A stretch of DNA of 64,000 nucleotides from an uncultured Pseudobutyrivibrio sp. (GTDB lineage Bacteria > Bacillota > Clostridia > Lachnospirales > Lachnospiraceae). The stretch is taken from contig URCQ01000005.1 of NCBI GenBank assembly GCA_900546435.1, positions 36,709-100,708 on the forward strand, read 5' to 3'. Position 1 is the stretch's first letter; every line of letters begins with the position of its first letter. Position numbers and translations under genes: made by a program. Below, in pieces: positions 51,060 to 58,841 of this stretch. Under the pieces are notes generated by a model. It worked only from the letters and a program-made list of their open reading frames with translations. It made no database searches and was not told the origin of the DNA.

Positions 51060-52233
51060 TATTTCCAGTAAAAGACTGGCATATAGCATAGGTGTTTTTG
51101 TACTCTTTTTGCTTGGTGAAGCAGGGCTGTGTTTGGGACAGGAGATGCTTCTGGACCGGTTATTTTGCCTATGCATCATAGATATTGTTTTTTGCCTTGT
51201 GTTCGTTTTGGCGCTGTTAAAACATCGTTTGTCAGGAAAGCTGCCGCAAAAGCATTCTGCAAACTATAAAAAAGTTTTTTTATCGTTTGTTCTTGCGTGG
51301 TGCGTGATACTTCTGGGTATGTTTTGTCCTGCATGTTTTGCACCTATGTTACTGGTAGGTGTGTTTTTGTATCCGTCAATGGAGGAAGGATTAGCGATAG
51401 GGGGAGGCATGGTTATGCTTCTTCTGTATTCCATTACACGAAGCAGCAGCCTTTATGAGGTGGTTTGCTATGGCTTGTTGCTTATTTGTGGCGTTTTATT
51501 AGCAGATTATCTCAAAGAAAAGCAAAAAGATATTCTGATTGGCATACATGTGATTTACTTTTTGCTGGGATTTTTGTTACCGGTTATTTTTTATTATCTG
51601 GCAAACCATACAATAACTATGAAACAGGTTTTGTTTGGATTAGGGGATGGCATCCTCTATAGTCTGCTGCTTGTTACCGTTGTTCCCTGGTTCTTACAAA
51701 GAAATCAATTGGAATTGGAAAAAAGTTATACGCTCTTTTTGGAAGATACGTATCCGCTTGTACAGGATATTCGCCATTATTCCTTGGCAGAGTATAATCA
51801 TGGAAAACGAGTATCCAGACTCGCAGGTGTATGTGCAGATGAAATTGGAGCGAACGTGCCATGTGCCATGATGGCCGGTTTTTATTACCGGCTGGGCAAA
51901 ATGGAAGGGGAACCAGAGATTGATAATGCACTTCGCCTTGCAAACAATCATTGTTTTCCGATGGATGTGATGGCAATAATGGAAGAATATGGTGGAATTC
52001 TTCGACTGCCGCAGACCCCGGAATCTGCCATTGTACATATGGTAGATGCGTTAGTGACAAAGATTGAATTATTAGATCAGGATACAATGTCTAGCACATG
52101 GAACCAGGATATGGTAATATATCAGACGTTGAATGAATTATCGCAAAATGGTATGTATGATGAAGCGGGTATCAGTATCAATCAGTTTTTGCATATTCGA
52201 GAGAAATTAGTCCGGGAGGATTCGTTGTTATGA
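51034..52233 (+). CDS. Reduced PgpH/YqfF-like membrane protein with degenerate HD domain
   Basis: A 399-residue protein in the place of the c-di-AMP phosphodiesterase PgpH (YqfF) between phoH and ybeY. It has about eight membrane segments (20-220) and an intracellular HD-like domain (about 236-395). It lacks the large extracellular 7TMR-HDED domain, being about 300 residues shorter than B. subtilis YqfF. The catalytic dyad is missing: YYHDIGK of the family reads YYRLGK here (284-289), and the HHG motif reads EYG. His256 in EYNHGKRV is kept. I infer it is not an active phosphodiesterase. The start is ATG 51034 after GGAAAG; a longer frame from 50923 overlaps phoH. Confidence 0.8.
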   Translation: MEKTVEENSISSKRLAYSIGVFVLFLLGEAGLCLGQEMLLDRLFCLCIIDIVFCLVFVLALLKHRLSGKLPQKHSANYKKVFLSFVLAWCVILLGMFCPACFAPMLLVGVFLYPSMEEGLAIGGGMVMLLLYSITRSSSLYEVVCYGLLLICGVLLADYLKEKQKDILIGIHVIYFLLGFLLPVIFYYLANHTITMKQVLFGLGDGILYSLLLVTVVPWFLQRNQLELEKSYTLFLEDTYPLVQDIRHYSLAEYNHGKRVSRLAGVCADEIGANVPCAMMAGFYYRLGKMEGEPEIDNALRLANNHCFPMDVMAIMEEYGGILRLPQTPESAIVHMVDALVTKIELLDQDTMSSTWNQDMVIYQTLNELSQNGMYDEAGISINQFLHIREKLVREDSLL

Positions 52234-52733
52234 CATTATTATTGGAAGAAGAGGTAGAGATACCATTTACCTTTGATTATCGAAAGGTGGCAGAAGATGT
52301 GATTTCACAGGCACTGGAAGTGGAAAACTTTCCATATGATGTGGAAGTAAGCCTGGTACTTACAAATGATGAAGAAATCCATACGTTAAATCAGCAGTTT
52401 CGTGAAATTGACCGTTCTACCGATGTGTTATCTTTTCCGATGATGGATTATCCGGCACCGGGAGATTTTTCGTTGCTTGATTTGTCAGCAGTTTCTGAGA
52501 ATGAGGAATTGATTTTGGGAGATATTGTGATTTCTGTAGAACATGTTATGGCGCAGGCAAAAGAATATGGTCATTCTTTTAAGAGAGAATATGCTTTTTT
52601 GATTGCGCATAGTATGTTACATTTGATGGGTTATGATCACATGAGCCCTGAAGAAGCTTCTATTATGGAAGAAAGACAATCTTATATCTTAGATTTATTA
52701 CATATTACGAGGGAGGAAGAAAAAAATGTCTAA
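52230..52733 (+). CDS. ybeY: Endoribonuclease YbeY
   Basis: A 167-residue metal-dependent endoribonuclease that acts in 16S rRNA 3'-end maturation and ribosome quality control. The metal site HxxxHxxxxxH is intact as AHSMLHLMGYDH, preceded by the RSTDVLSFPM loop and LGDIVIS. Length is normal. Its ATG overlaps the stop of the PgpH-like gene (ATGA), and its own stop overlaps the DUF3048 gene by 8 bp. In Bacillus, dgkA, cdd and era follow; they are absent here. Confidence 0.95.
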   Translation: MTLLLEEEVEIPFTFDYRKVAEDVISQALEVENFPYDVEVSLVLTNDEEIHTLNQQFREIDRSTDVLSFPMMDYPAPGDFSLLDLSAVSENEELILGDIVISVEHVMAQAKEYGHSFKREYAFLIAHSMLHLMGYDHMSPEEASIMEERQSYILDLLHITREEEKNV

Positions 52734-53820
52734 GAAAGCATGGATCGGTATTATTTGCGCTGTTGTTGTTGCACTTACAGGTGGTACAGTAGCATTTGCT
52801 GTAACACACCAGAAGAAAGCAGATACGACACCAAAGCAGACAGCAGCAAAAGAGGAAGAAGTAAATCACGATGGACAGGTAAAAAGTTATCTGACTGGAG
52901 AATGGGTAGATCCGGAAATCGGAAGAAATCGTGCTGTTGCAGTGATGACAGAGAACACGAAGGAAGCATTGCCACAGTATGGAATCAATTCAGCTGGCGT
53001 GTTATATGAAGCACCGGTAGAGGGTTCCATTACCAGAATGATGGCTATTTATGAAGACTATGCAGATCTGACACAGATAGGAAATGTTCGTAGCTGTCGT
53101 CCTTATTATGCAGAGTTTGCGGCAGAATTTGATGCAATTTATGTTCATTTTGGTCAAAGCGTGCAAGGAGAACAATTGCTTGCGACAGGTATTGTAGACA
53201 ACTTGAGCGGTTTGGATGGTTCCTTGGGAGATACTTTCTACAGAACAAATGAGCATCCTGCACCACATAATGCATATACAAGTGCTGAAGGTTTAGCAAG
53301 CGGTATCGCGAAAAAAGGATATGACACAAAGTATGATGCATCTTATGAAGGTCATTATACGTTTGCAGAAGATGATAAGCCAAATACATTAAAAAATGGT
53401 ACAGATTGTGCTGTTGTAAAGCCTTATTACTTCTACAATCATCCTTATTTTATTTATAATGCAGATACAAAGACATATGCACGTTTCCAGTTTGGCGACA
53501 AACAGATTGATACCGTAGATGGTAAACAGGTAGAAGTATCGAATATTATTTTCCAGAACGTGAACAATAGTATTTATGAGGGTACACAGTACTTAAATAT
53601 CACGGTTTCCGGTTCTGGTGAAGGTAAATTTTTTACACAGGGTAAAATGATTGATATTACCTGGAAGAAGGGAAATGATGGTATTACCCATTACTATGAC
53701 GTGGATGGCAATGAAATTGTCTTAAATCAAGGAAAAACATGGGTATGTATTATCCAGAATCAATATGCAGATGATTCAGAATTCTATGCGACTGAGGAAG
53801 AATTTTCGCAGGCAAAGTAA
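52726..53820 (+). CDS. DUF3048 (YerB-like) exported protein
   Basis: A 364-residue protein with an N-terminal signal or anchor (about 5-27) and no lipobox cysteine. The body matches the DUF3048 pattern: GRNRAVAVMTENTKEALPQYG, GVLYEAPVEGSITRMMAIY, IGNVRSCRPYYAEFAAEFDAIYVHFGQS, and a C-terminal strand-rich domain ending GKTWVCIIQ. YerB of B. subtilis is the prototype and has no firm function. A GGAGGAAG site lies before the ATG. It overlaps ybeY by 8 bp and precedes the flippase by 17 bases. Confidence 0.88.
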   Translation: MSKKAWIGIICAVVVALTGGTVAFAVTHQKKADTTPKQTAAKEEEVNHDGQVKSYLTGEWVDPEIGRNRAVAVMTENTKEALPQYGINSAGVLYEAPVEGSITRMMAIYEDYADLTQIGNVRSCRPYYAEFAAEFDAIYVHFGQSVQGEQLLATGIVDNLSGLDGSLGDTFYRTNEHPAPHNAYTSAEGLASGIAKKGYDTKYDASYEGHYTFAEDDKPNTLKNGTDCAVVKPYYFYNHPYFIYNADTKTYARFQFGDKQIDTVDGKQVEVSNIIFQNVNNSIYEGTQYLNITVSGSGEGKFFTQGKMIDITWKKGNDGITHYYDVDGNEIVLNQGKTWVCIIQNQYADDSEFYATEEEFSQAK

Positions 53821-53837
53821 CAGTGAAGAGGTAAAAA

Positions 53838-55505
53838 TTGGGTAAGTCAAAGAACAGTGATGCCAGTTTTATTATGCAGGGGTCTATCCTTGCAATAGCG
53901 TCAATTATCAGCCGCATTGTGGGACTTATTTATCGCATCCCACTTACGGCAATTATTGGTAAGACCGGTAACGATTATTATGGAACGGCATATAGCATAT
54001 ACAATATCATATTGATCATGTCATCCTTTAGTTTACCGCTTGCGGTGTCAAAACTGGTGGCATCCCGTATGGGAAATGGCAGAGTCAAAGATGCGTTTCG
54101 TGTATTTAAGGGCGCTTTGGGATTCGCGATAGTCAGTGGTGGATTAGGAGCATTGCTTCTTTATTTTGGAGCAGATTATTTCACAGGTACACTTTTAAAA
54201 ACACCATTGAGTGCCATCGCATTAAAAGTACTTGCACCGACAGTATTTGTTGTTGCACTATTAGGCGTGTTCCGTGGCTTTTTTCAAGGCTTAAATACCA
54301 TGATGCCAAGTGCCTTTTCACAGGTGGCTGAGCAGATTTTAAATGCGATTGTCAGTGTTGTTGCTGCCTATATGTTGTTTTCTTACGGGAAAAAGGTTGG
54401 TGCAGTTTTAGGTGATCCGGATAGTTATGCGGCAGCATATGGTGCGGCAGGTGGTACTTTAGGTACGGCCGCCGGAGCTTTTTTGGCATTTTTGTTTGTT
54501 CTGTTTGTCTATCTGGTTTACCGGAAACGATTCAAAAAGCGTATGCGGCGGGATCATCATCGGCAGGAAGAATCCTATGCACATGTGCTGCAAATGCTTT
54601 TGATGACGATTTTTCCGATTTTGCTCAGTACCATTGTTTACAATGTAAGTACACTGATCGATCAGGGTGTATTTAAAAACATTGCATCTTTACAGGGCTA
54701 TTCGGCAAAACAAATTAGTGAATGGTGGGGCGTTTATTCCGGACAGTTTATTGTTTTGACCAATGTACCTATCTCCATTGCAGCATCGCTTGCAGCGTCG
54801 AGCGTACCGAGTTTATCGACAGCGTATCATGCAAAAGATTATGATACGGTAAACCGACAAATTTCGCTGGCAACGCGATTTATCATGGTGATTGCAATTC
54901 CATCCACCATTGGTATGGCAATTTTAGGAAGACCGCTTAATCTGCTTTTATTCCATGATGGAGATAAAACAACAATGATGATCATGTTGTTAGGAACGAT
55001 ATCCATCGCTTTGTTTGGCTTATCGACATTGACCAATGGTCTGCTGCAAGGAATTGACCGCATGAGAACACCTGTTGTAAATGCTGTTATTTCACTGTTG
55101 ATTCATGTGATTGCCTTATTCCTTTTAATGGAACTCTTTGATTTAAATATTTATGCTGTAGTGATTGCAAATAATATTTATGGCTTATGTGTCTGTATTT
55201 TAAATGACATTGCATTACGGCGTTATAGTGGAGCAACCCAGGATTTACAAAAAACATATATTATTCCATTGTTTGCTTCGATTGTCATGGGAATTGGAGT
55301 ATTTTTATCCTATGAAATTGTGCATAAGATTTTAAATTCCAATGCCGTTGCTGTGATTGTAAGTATCTGTATTGGTGTCGTTGTTTATTTTGTCCTGTTG
55401 CTTCTGATGAAAGGACTAACAGAGGTTGAATTGCAGCGTATGCCAAAAGGAACTACCTTAATCCGTGTGGCAAAGAAAATGCATTTGTTGCAGGAAACAG
55501 AATAA
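53838..55505 (+). CDS. SpoVB/MurJ-family lipid flippase
   Basis: A 555-residue protein with about 14 membrane segments of the MOP superfamily. The start (FIMQGSILAIASIISRIVGLIYRIPL) and GVFRGFFQGLNTMMPSAFSQVAEQ are characteristic of SpoVB and YtgP/MurJ, which move lipid II for cell-wall or spore-cortex synthesis. Between SpoVB and YtgP I cannot choose with certainty; the basic cytosolic loop KKRMRRDHHRQ is closer to YtgP-type proteins. The start is TTG 53838 with GAAGAGG upstream; the family N-terminus supports it. Confidence 0.87.
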   Translation: MGKSKNSDASFIMQGSILAIASIISRIVGLIYRIPLTAIIGKTGNDYYGTAYSIYNIILIMSSFSLPLAVSKLVASRMGNGRVKDAFRVFKGALGFAIVSGGLGALLLYFGADYFTGTLLKTPLSAIALKVLAPTVFVVALLGVFRGFFQGLNTMMPSAFSQVAEQILNAIVSVVAAYMLFSYGKKVGAVLGDPDSYAAAYGAAGGTLGTAAGAFLAFLFVLFVYLVYRKRFKKRMRRDHHRQEESYAHVLQMLLMTIFPILLSTIVYNVSTLIDQGVFKNIASLQGYSAKQISEWWGVYSGQFIVLTNVPISIAASLAASSVPSLSTAYHAKDYDTVNRQISLATRFIMVIAIPSTIGMAILGRPLNLLLFHDGDKTTMMIMLLGTISIALFGLSTLTNGLLQGIDRMRTPVVNAVISLLIHVIALFLLMELFDLNIYAVVIANNIYGLCVCILNDIALRRYSGATQDLQKTYIIPLFASIVMGIGVFLSYEIVHKILNSNAVAVIVSICIGVVVYFVLLLLMKGLTEVELQRMPKGTTLIRVAKKMHLLQETE

Positions 55506-55537
55506 AAAATAAGAAAATGCAAATACTGTTTGTGGTG

Positions 55538-55903
55538 ATGAAAATGAAACGAACAAACGGTATTTGTATTTTTTTGGGTGTATGCATTGCAATCATCATT
55601 CTGTTTACGGTAGCTATGCTTGAGCATAAATCATCAGAAAGCGAGGAAAATTTAGAGGAGGAGCGCATTCTACTGACGCAGAATGAAACACGACCAAGTG
55701 TAAATGCTGCAACGCCAAAATTTATGGTATTACTTGAAGATGATGTGATTGTTGTCTATGAAATTGTAGACTGGAAGAAATATCTGACAACCGATATTAC
55801 GAGAGATACTTTGCCCGATGCTGTTGTTGAAGATCTGCGTGATGGCATAGATTTTTTCAATGAAAAAGAATTGTATTCTTTTTTGGAAAACTACAGCAGT
55901 TAA
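55538..55903 (+). CDS. BofC C-terminal-like membrane-anchored protein
   Basis: A 121-residue protein with one N-terminal membrane segment (about 8-27) and a small outer domain. The last 60 residues (FMVLLEDDVIVVYEIVDWKK, then TLPDAVVEDLRDGIDFFNEKELYSFLENYSS in parts) resemble the C-terminal domain of BofC, which restrains sigma-K activation in B. subtilis by inhibiting SpoIVB. The start is uncertain: ATG 55538 gives a basic N-terminus (MKMKR) before the anchor; 55517 would add a hydrophobic stretch. Neither has a good ribosome site. Role in this organism unknown. Confidence 0.7.
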   Translation: MKMKRTNGICIFLGVCIAIIILFTVAMLEHKSSESEENLEEERILLTQNETRPSVNAATPKFMVLLEDDVIVVYEIVDWKKYLTTDITRDTLPDAVVEDLRDGIDFFNEKELYSFLENYSS

Positions 55904-55925
55904 AACGGAAAAAATAGCGGCAGTG

Positions 55926-55954
55926 TTGAGAATTGACAGGTGTTATGCTACAAT
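55926..55954 (+). promoter_or_regulatory. Predicted promoter of the FAD oxidoreductase-mutSL unit
   Basis: TTGAGA (55926-55931), 17 bases, TACAAT (55949-55954). The predicted start of transcription is near 55961, leaving a leader of about 11 bases before ATG 55972. Confidence 0.55.
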
Positions 55955-55971
55955 GTCATGTGGTGATTTTT

Positions 55972-57225
55972 ATGAAGAATACAAGAAGTAGAGTATATGA
56001 CGTTGTAGTGGCAGGAGGTGGAGCAGCCGGACTGGTTGCTTCGATTGTTGCTGCACGACGTGGAGCAGATGTTTTACTAATTGAATATAATGATGTGCTT
56101 GGAAAAAAAATTCTGGCAACAGGCAACGGTAAATGCAATTATACAAATCGCAATTTGCGTCTGGAACATTATTTTGGAGCGAAGCCATCTTTTTTGGAGC
56201 AGGTATTTGCGACATTTGGAGAAAAGGACACGGAACAGTTTTTCCTGGAACTTGGTATTGAACCGAGTGAAAAAGATGGGCTTTTATATCCAAGGAGTTA
56301 TCAGGCAAAAAGCGTACAGATGGCATTGATACGTGAAGTGAAACGCCTTTCTATTTCGACTATTTTGAAACAACAGGTAAAACGTATTGAAAAAAATGAA
56401 GAAGGCTTTTGCGTAACAACAGCGGAAAAATTAACATATCAGGCAAGAAATGTAATTTTAGCCTGTGGTGGCAAGGCGTCGGCTATTTCAGGCAGCCGCG
56501 GTGATGGCTATTATCTGGCATCATGTCTGGGGCATACAATTGTGTCACAAGCACCGGCATTGGTACAACTTCATTGTGAGGATGCGCTGATGGCACAGGC
56601 AAATGGTGTACGTTGTGATGCCGGTATATCCACATGGATTGCAGGAGAGCGTGTTGCGTTTTGGCAAGGGGAATTACAAATTACAGATTATGGTATTTCC
56701 GGCATTGTTGTTTTTCAGGCAAGCAGACAAGCCGCATATGCCTGTGCGGCGGGAAAAGAAGTATATTGTGAAATTGATTTTCTACCGGAATATCGAGATG
56801 ACGAAGCGATAAAAATGCTGCAAAGACGTCTGTGCTGTTATGGAAAAGAAAAAACACTTGCCCAGGCATTAGAGGGGCTGATACAGGACAAGCTGATTCC
56901 ACCTGTTTTAAAAAGGGCACACTTACAGGGAGATTCAGACGCATCGCAGTGTACGAAAGATATGATAACAATGCTTTTAGGCGCATTGCGTCATTATAAG
57001 ATCAAAGTGATAGATACGCATGGCTTTCAGCATGCGCAAGTGACGGCTGGTGGTATTGATACAAAGCAAATTTCTCCGACAACGATGGAATCTTTACTTG
57101 TTCCGGGATTGTTTTTTGCCGGTGAAATTGTTGATGTAGATGGTATTTGTGGCGGTTACAATTTACAATGGGCATGGAGTAGTGGTGCAATTGCAGGAAT
57201 GCATAGTAAAAGGAATATAACATGA
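55972..57225 (+). CDS. HI0933/BaiN-family FAD-dependent oxidoreductase
   Basis: A 417-residue flavoprotein. The dinucleotide-binding motif VVAGGGAAGLVASIVAARRG lies at residues about 10-29, and LGKKILATGNGKCNYTN is the family signature. The C-terminal end GFQHAQVTAGGIDTKQISP and DGICGGYNLQWAWSSGAIAG complete the fold. Relatives include BaiN, implicated in bile-acid dehydroxylation, but the family is broad and this gene is not in a bai cluster. I place the start at ATG 55972; the earlier in-frame ATG 55933 lies upstream of the predicted -10. The start of the next gene overlaps as ATGA. Confidence 0.86.
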   Translation: MKNTRSRVYDVVVAGGGAAGLVASIVAARRGADVLLIEYNDVLGKKILATGNGKCNYTNRNLRLEHYFGAKPSFLEQVFATFGEKDTEQFFLELGIEPSEKDGLLYPRSYQAKSVQMALIREVKRLSISTILKQQVKRIEKNEEGFCVTTAEKLTYQARNVILACGGKASAISGSRGDGYYLASCLGHTIVSQAPALVQLHCEDALMAQANGVRCDAGISTWIAGERVAFWQGELQITDYGISGIVVFQASRQAAYACAAGKEVYCEIDFLPEYRDDEAIKMLQRRLCCYGKEKTLAQALEGLIQDKLIPPVLKRAHLQGDSDASQCTKDMITMLLGALRHYKIKVIDTHGFQHAQVTAGGIDTKQISPTTMESLLVPGLFFAGEIVDVDGICGGYNLQWAWSSGAIAGMHSKRNIT

Positions 57226-58841
57226 TTTTAATCAGACAGTTAAAAGTGGAAGCAACGTGTGAAACACCGGATTTGATACCGGCAGTGGCAAAAAAATTGC
57301 GTATATCCCATACGGCAATTCAACAGGTACATATTATCAAACGTTCCATTGACGCCAGAAAAAAACCACTGCTTTTTTATATTTATGCGGTAGCAATTGC
57401 AATGGATACAAATCTGGAAAAAAAGATATTGAAGAAATTTTCCAAGGATTCTGATATTTCTATCTATCAGCCGATGATATTTCAAATGCCGGAATCTGGA
57501 GATATTGCCTTAAAGGAACGTCCGGTTATCGTAGGAATGGGACCGGCCGGTCTTTTTTGCGCCCTTTTGTTAGCTAGGGCAGGGTATGCACCGATTTTGA
57601 TAGAGAGAGGTCGTGCCGTTGCAGATCGACAAAAGGATGTGGAAAACTTTTGGCGCACCGGATGTCTGAATCCGGAATCGAATGTGCAGTTTGGGGAAGG
57701 CGGTGCAGGAACCTTTTCTGATGGCAAATTAAATACATTGACAAAAGATAAAACCGGACGAAATCAATTTGTTTTAGAGACATTTGTGGAATTTGGTGCA
57801 CCGGAACAGATTCTTTGGGATGCAAAGCCCCATATTGGAACCGATATTTTGCAAAAGGTAATTCAGAATATGCGCAAGGAGATCTTGCGTCTGGGTGGTC
57901 TTGTTTATTTTGAAACAAAGTTTGAATCTTTTGTAGAAAAAGATGGAGCATTACAGGCAATTACGGTATCGCAGCCAGGAATGCCTGCGTTATCAATTGA
58001 TACTCAGGTGGCAGTACTTGCTTTAGGGCATAGCGCACGCGACACTTTTCGTATGTTACACGCGCATGGCATTGCAATGGCAGCAAAGGAATTTGCCGTT
58101 GGTTTTCGTGTAGAACATCCACAACAGATGATTCAGGAAGCACAGTATGGAAAAAATCCACCGGAGTTTTTGAGCGCTGCACCGTATAAGATGGCTACCA
58201 AACTGCAAAATGGCAGAGGCGTGTATTCTTTTTGCATGTGCCCTGGTGGTTATGTGGTAAACGCATCATCTATGGAAGGACATCTTGCTATCAACGGTAT
58301 GAGTTATGCGGCACGTGATGCGAAAAATGCAAATAGTGCCATTGTTGTGTCTGTTGGAGCAGGAGAATATGCACTAGATGACCCAATGGGGGCAATCGAC
58401 TTTCAAATGCAGTTAGAGAAAAAAGCATATGAGTTGGGAAAGGGAGCCATACCACAACAGCTATATGGAGATTTTTGTCAAAATAAAAAAAGTCAGTCCT
58501 ATGGAGAGTTTTCCTCTGTAATCAAAGGGGATACACAATTTGCAAATTTGCGGGAATTGTTCTCAGAAGATATCAATACCTCTTTTATGGAAGGGATGGA
58601 ACTTTTTGGTCAGAGAATGACAGGATTTGATCGGGAAGATGCGATTTTATCTGGTGTGGAGAGCCGGACATCCTCCCCGATTCGTATAGAAAGAGATGCA
58701 TCCTTAAATGCAAACATTACGGGAATTTATCCATGTGGTGAAGGTGCAGGTTATGCAGGAGGTATTACCTCTGCTGCTATGGACGGAATGAAGGTAGCAG
58801 AAGAAATTATTAGGAAATATCGGGTGAATTATGAATCATAA
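57222..58841 (+). CDS. Uncharacterised FAD-dependent dehydrogenase (COG2509-like)
   Basis: A 539-residue flavoprotein with an unusual N-terminal domain (about 1-85), followed by the FAD motif VIVGMGPAGLFCALLLARAG (about 103-122). NVQFGEGGAGTFSDGKLNT and YPCGEGAGYAGGITSAAMDG are highly conserved family blocks. The enzyme activity is unknown throughout the family. It overlaps the HI0933-type gene upstream by ATGA and mutS by 11 bp, so the two flavoproteins and mutSL form one operon. There is no sign of transfer. Confidence 0.87.
   Translation: MILIRQLKVEATCETPDLIPAVAKKLRISHTAIQQVHIIKRSIDARKKPLLFYIYAVAIAMDTNLEKKILKKFSKDSDISIYQPMIFQMPESGDIALKERPVIVGMGPAGLFCALLLARAGYAPILIERGRAVADRQKDVENFWRTGCLNPESNVQFGEGGAGTFSDGKLNTLTKDKTGRNQFVLETFVEFGAPEQILWDAKPHIGTDILQKVIQNMRKEILRLGGLVYFETKFESFVEKDGALQAITVSQPGMPALSIDTQVAVLALGHSARDTFRMLHAHGIAMAAKEFAVGFRVEHPQQMIQEAQYGKNPPEFLSAAPYKMATKLQNGRGVYSFCMCPGGYVVNASSMEGHLAINGMSYAARDAKNANSAIVVSVGAGEYALDDPMGAIDFQMQLEKKAYELGKGAIPQQLYGDFCQNKKSQSYGEFSSVIKGDTQFANLRELFSEDINTSFMEGMELFGQRMTGFDREDAILSGVESRTSSPIRIERDASLNANITGIYPCGEGAGYAGGITSAAMDGMKVAEEIIRKYRVNYES

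Noticed and set aside
55933..55971. Longer start for the HI0933-type oxidoreductase
   Set aside because: This ATG precedes the -10 of the predicted promoter, so it would not be in the transcript.
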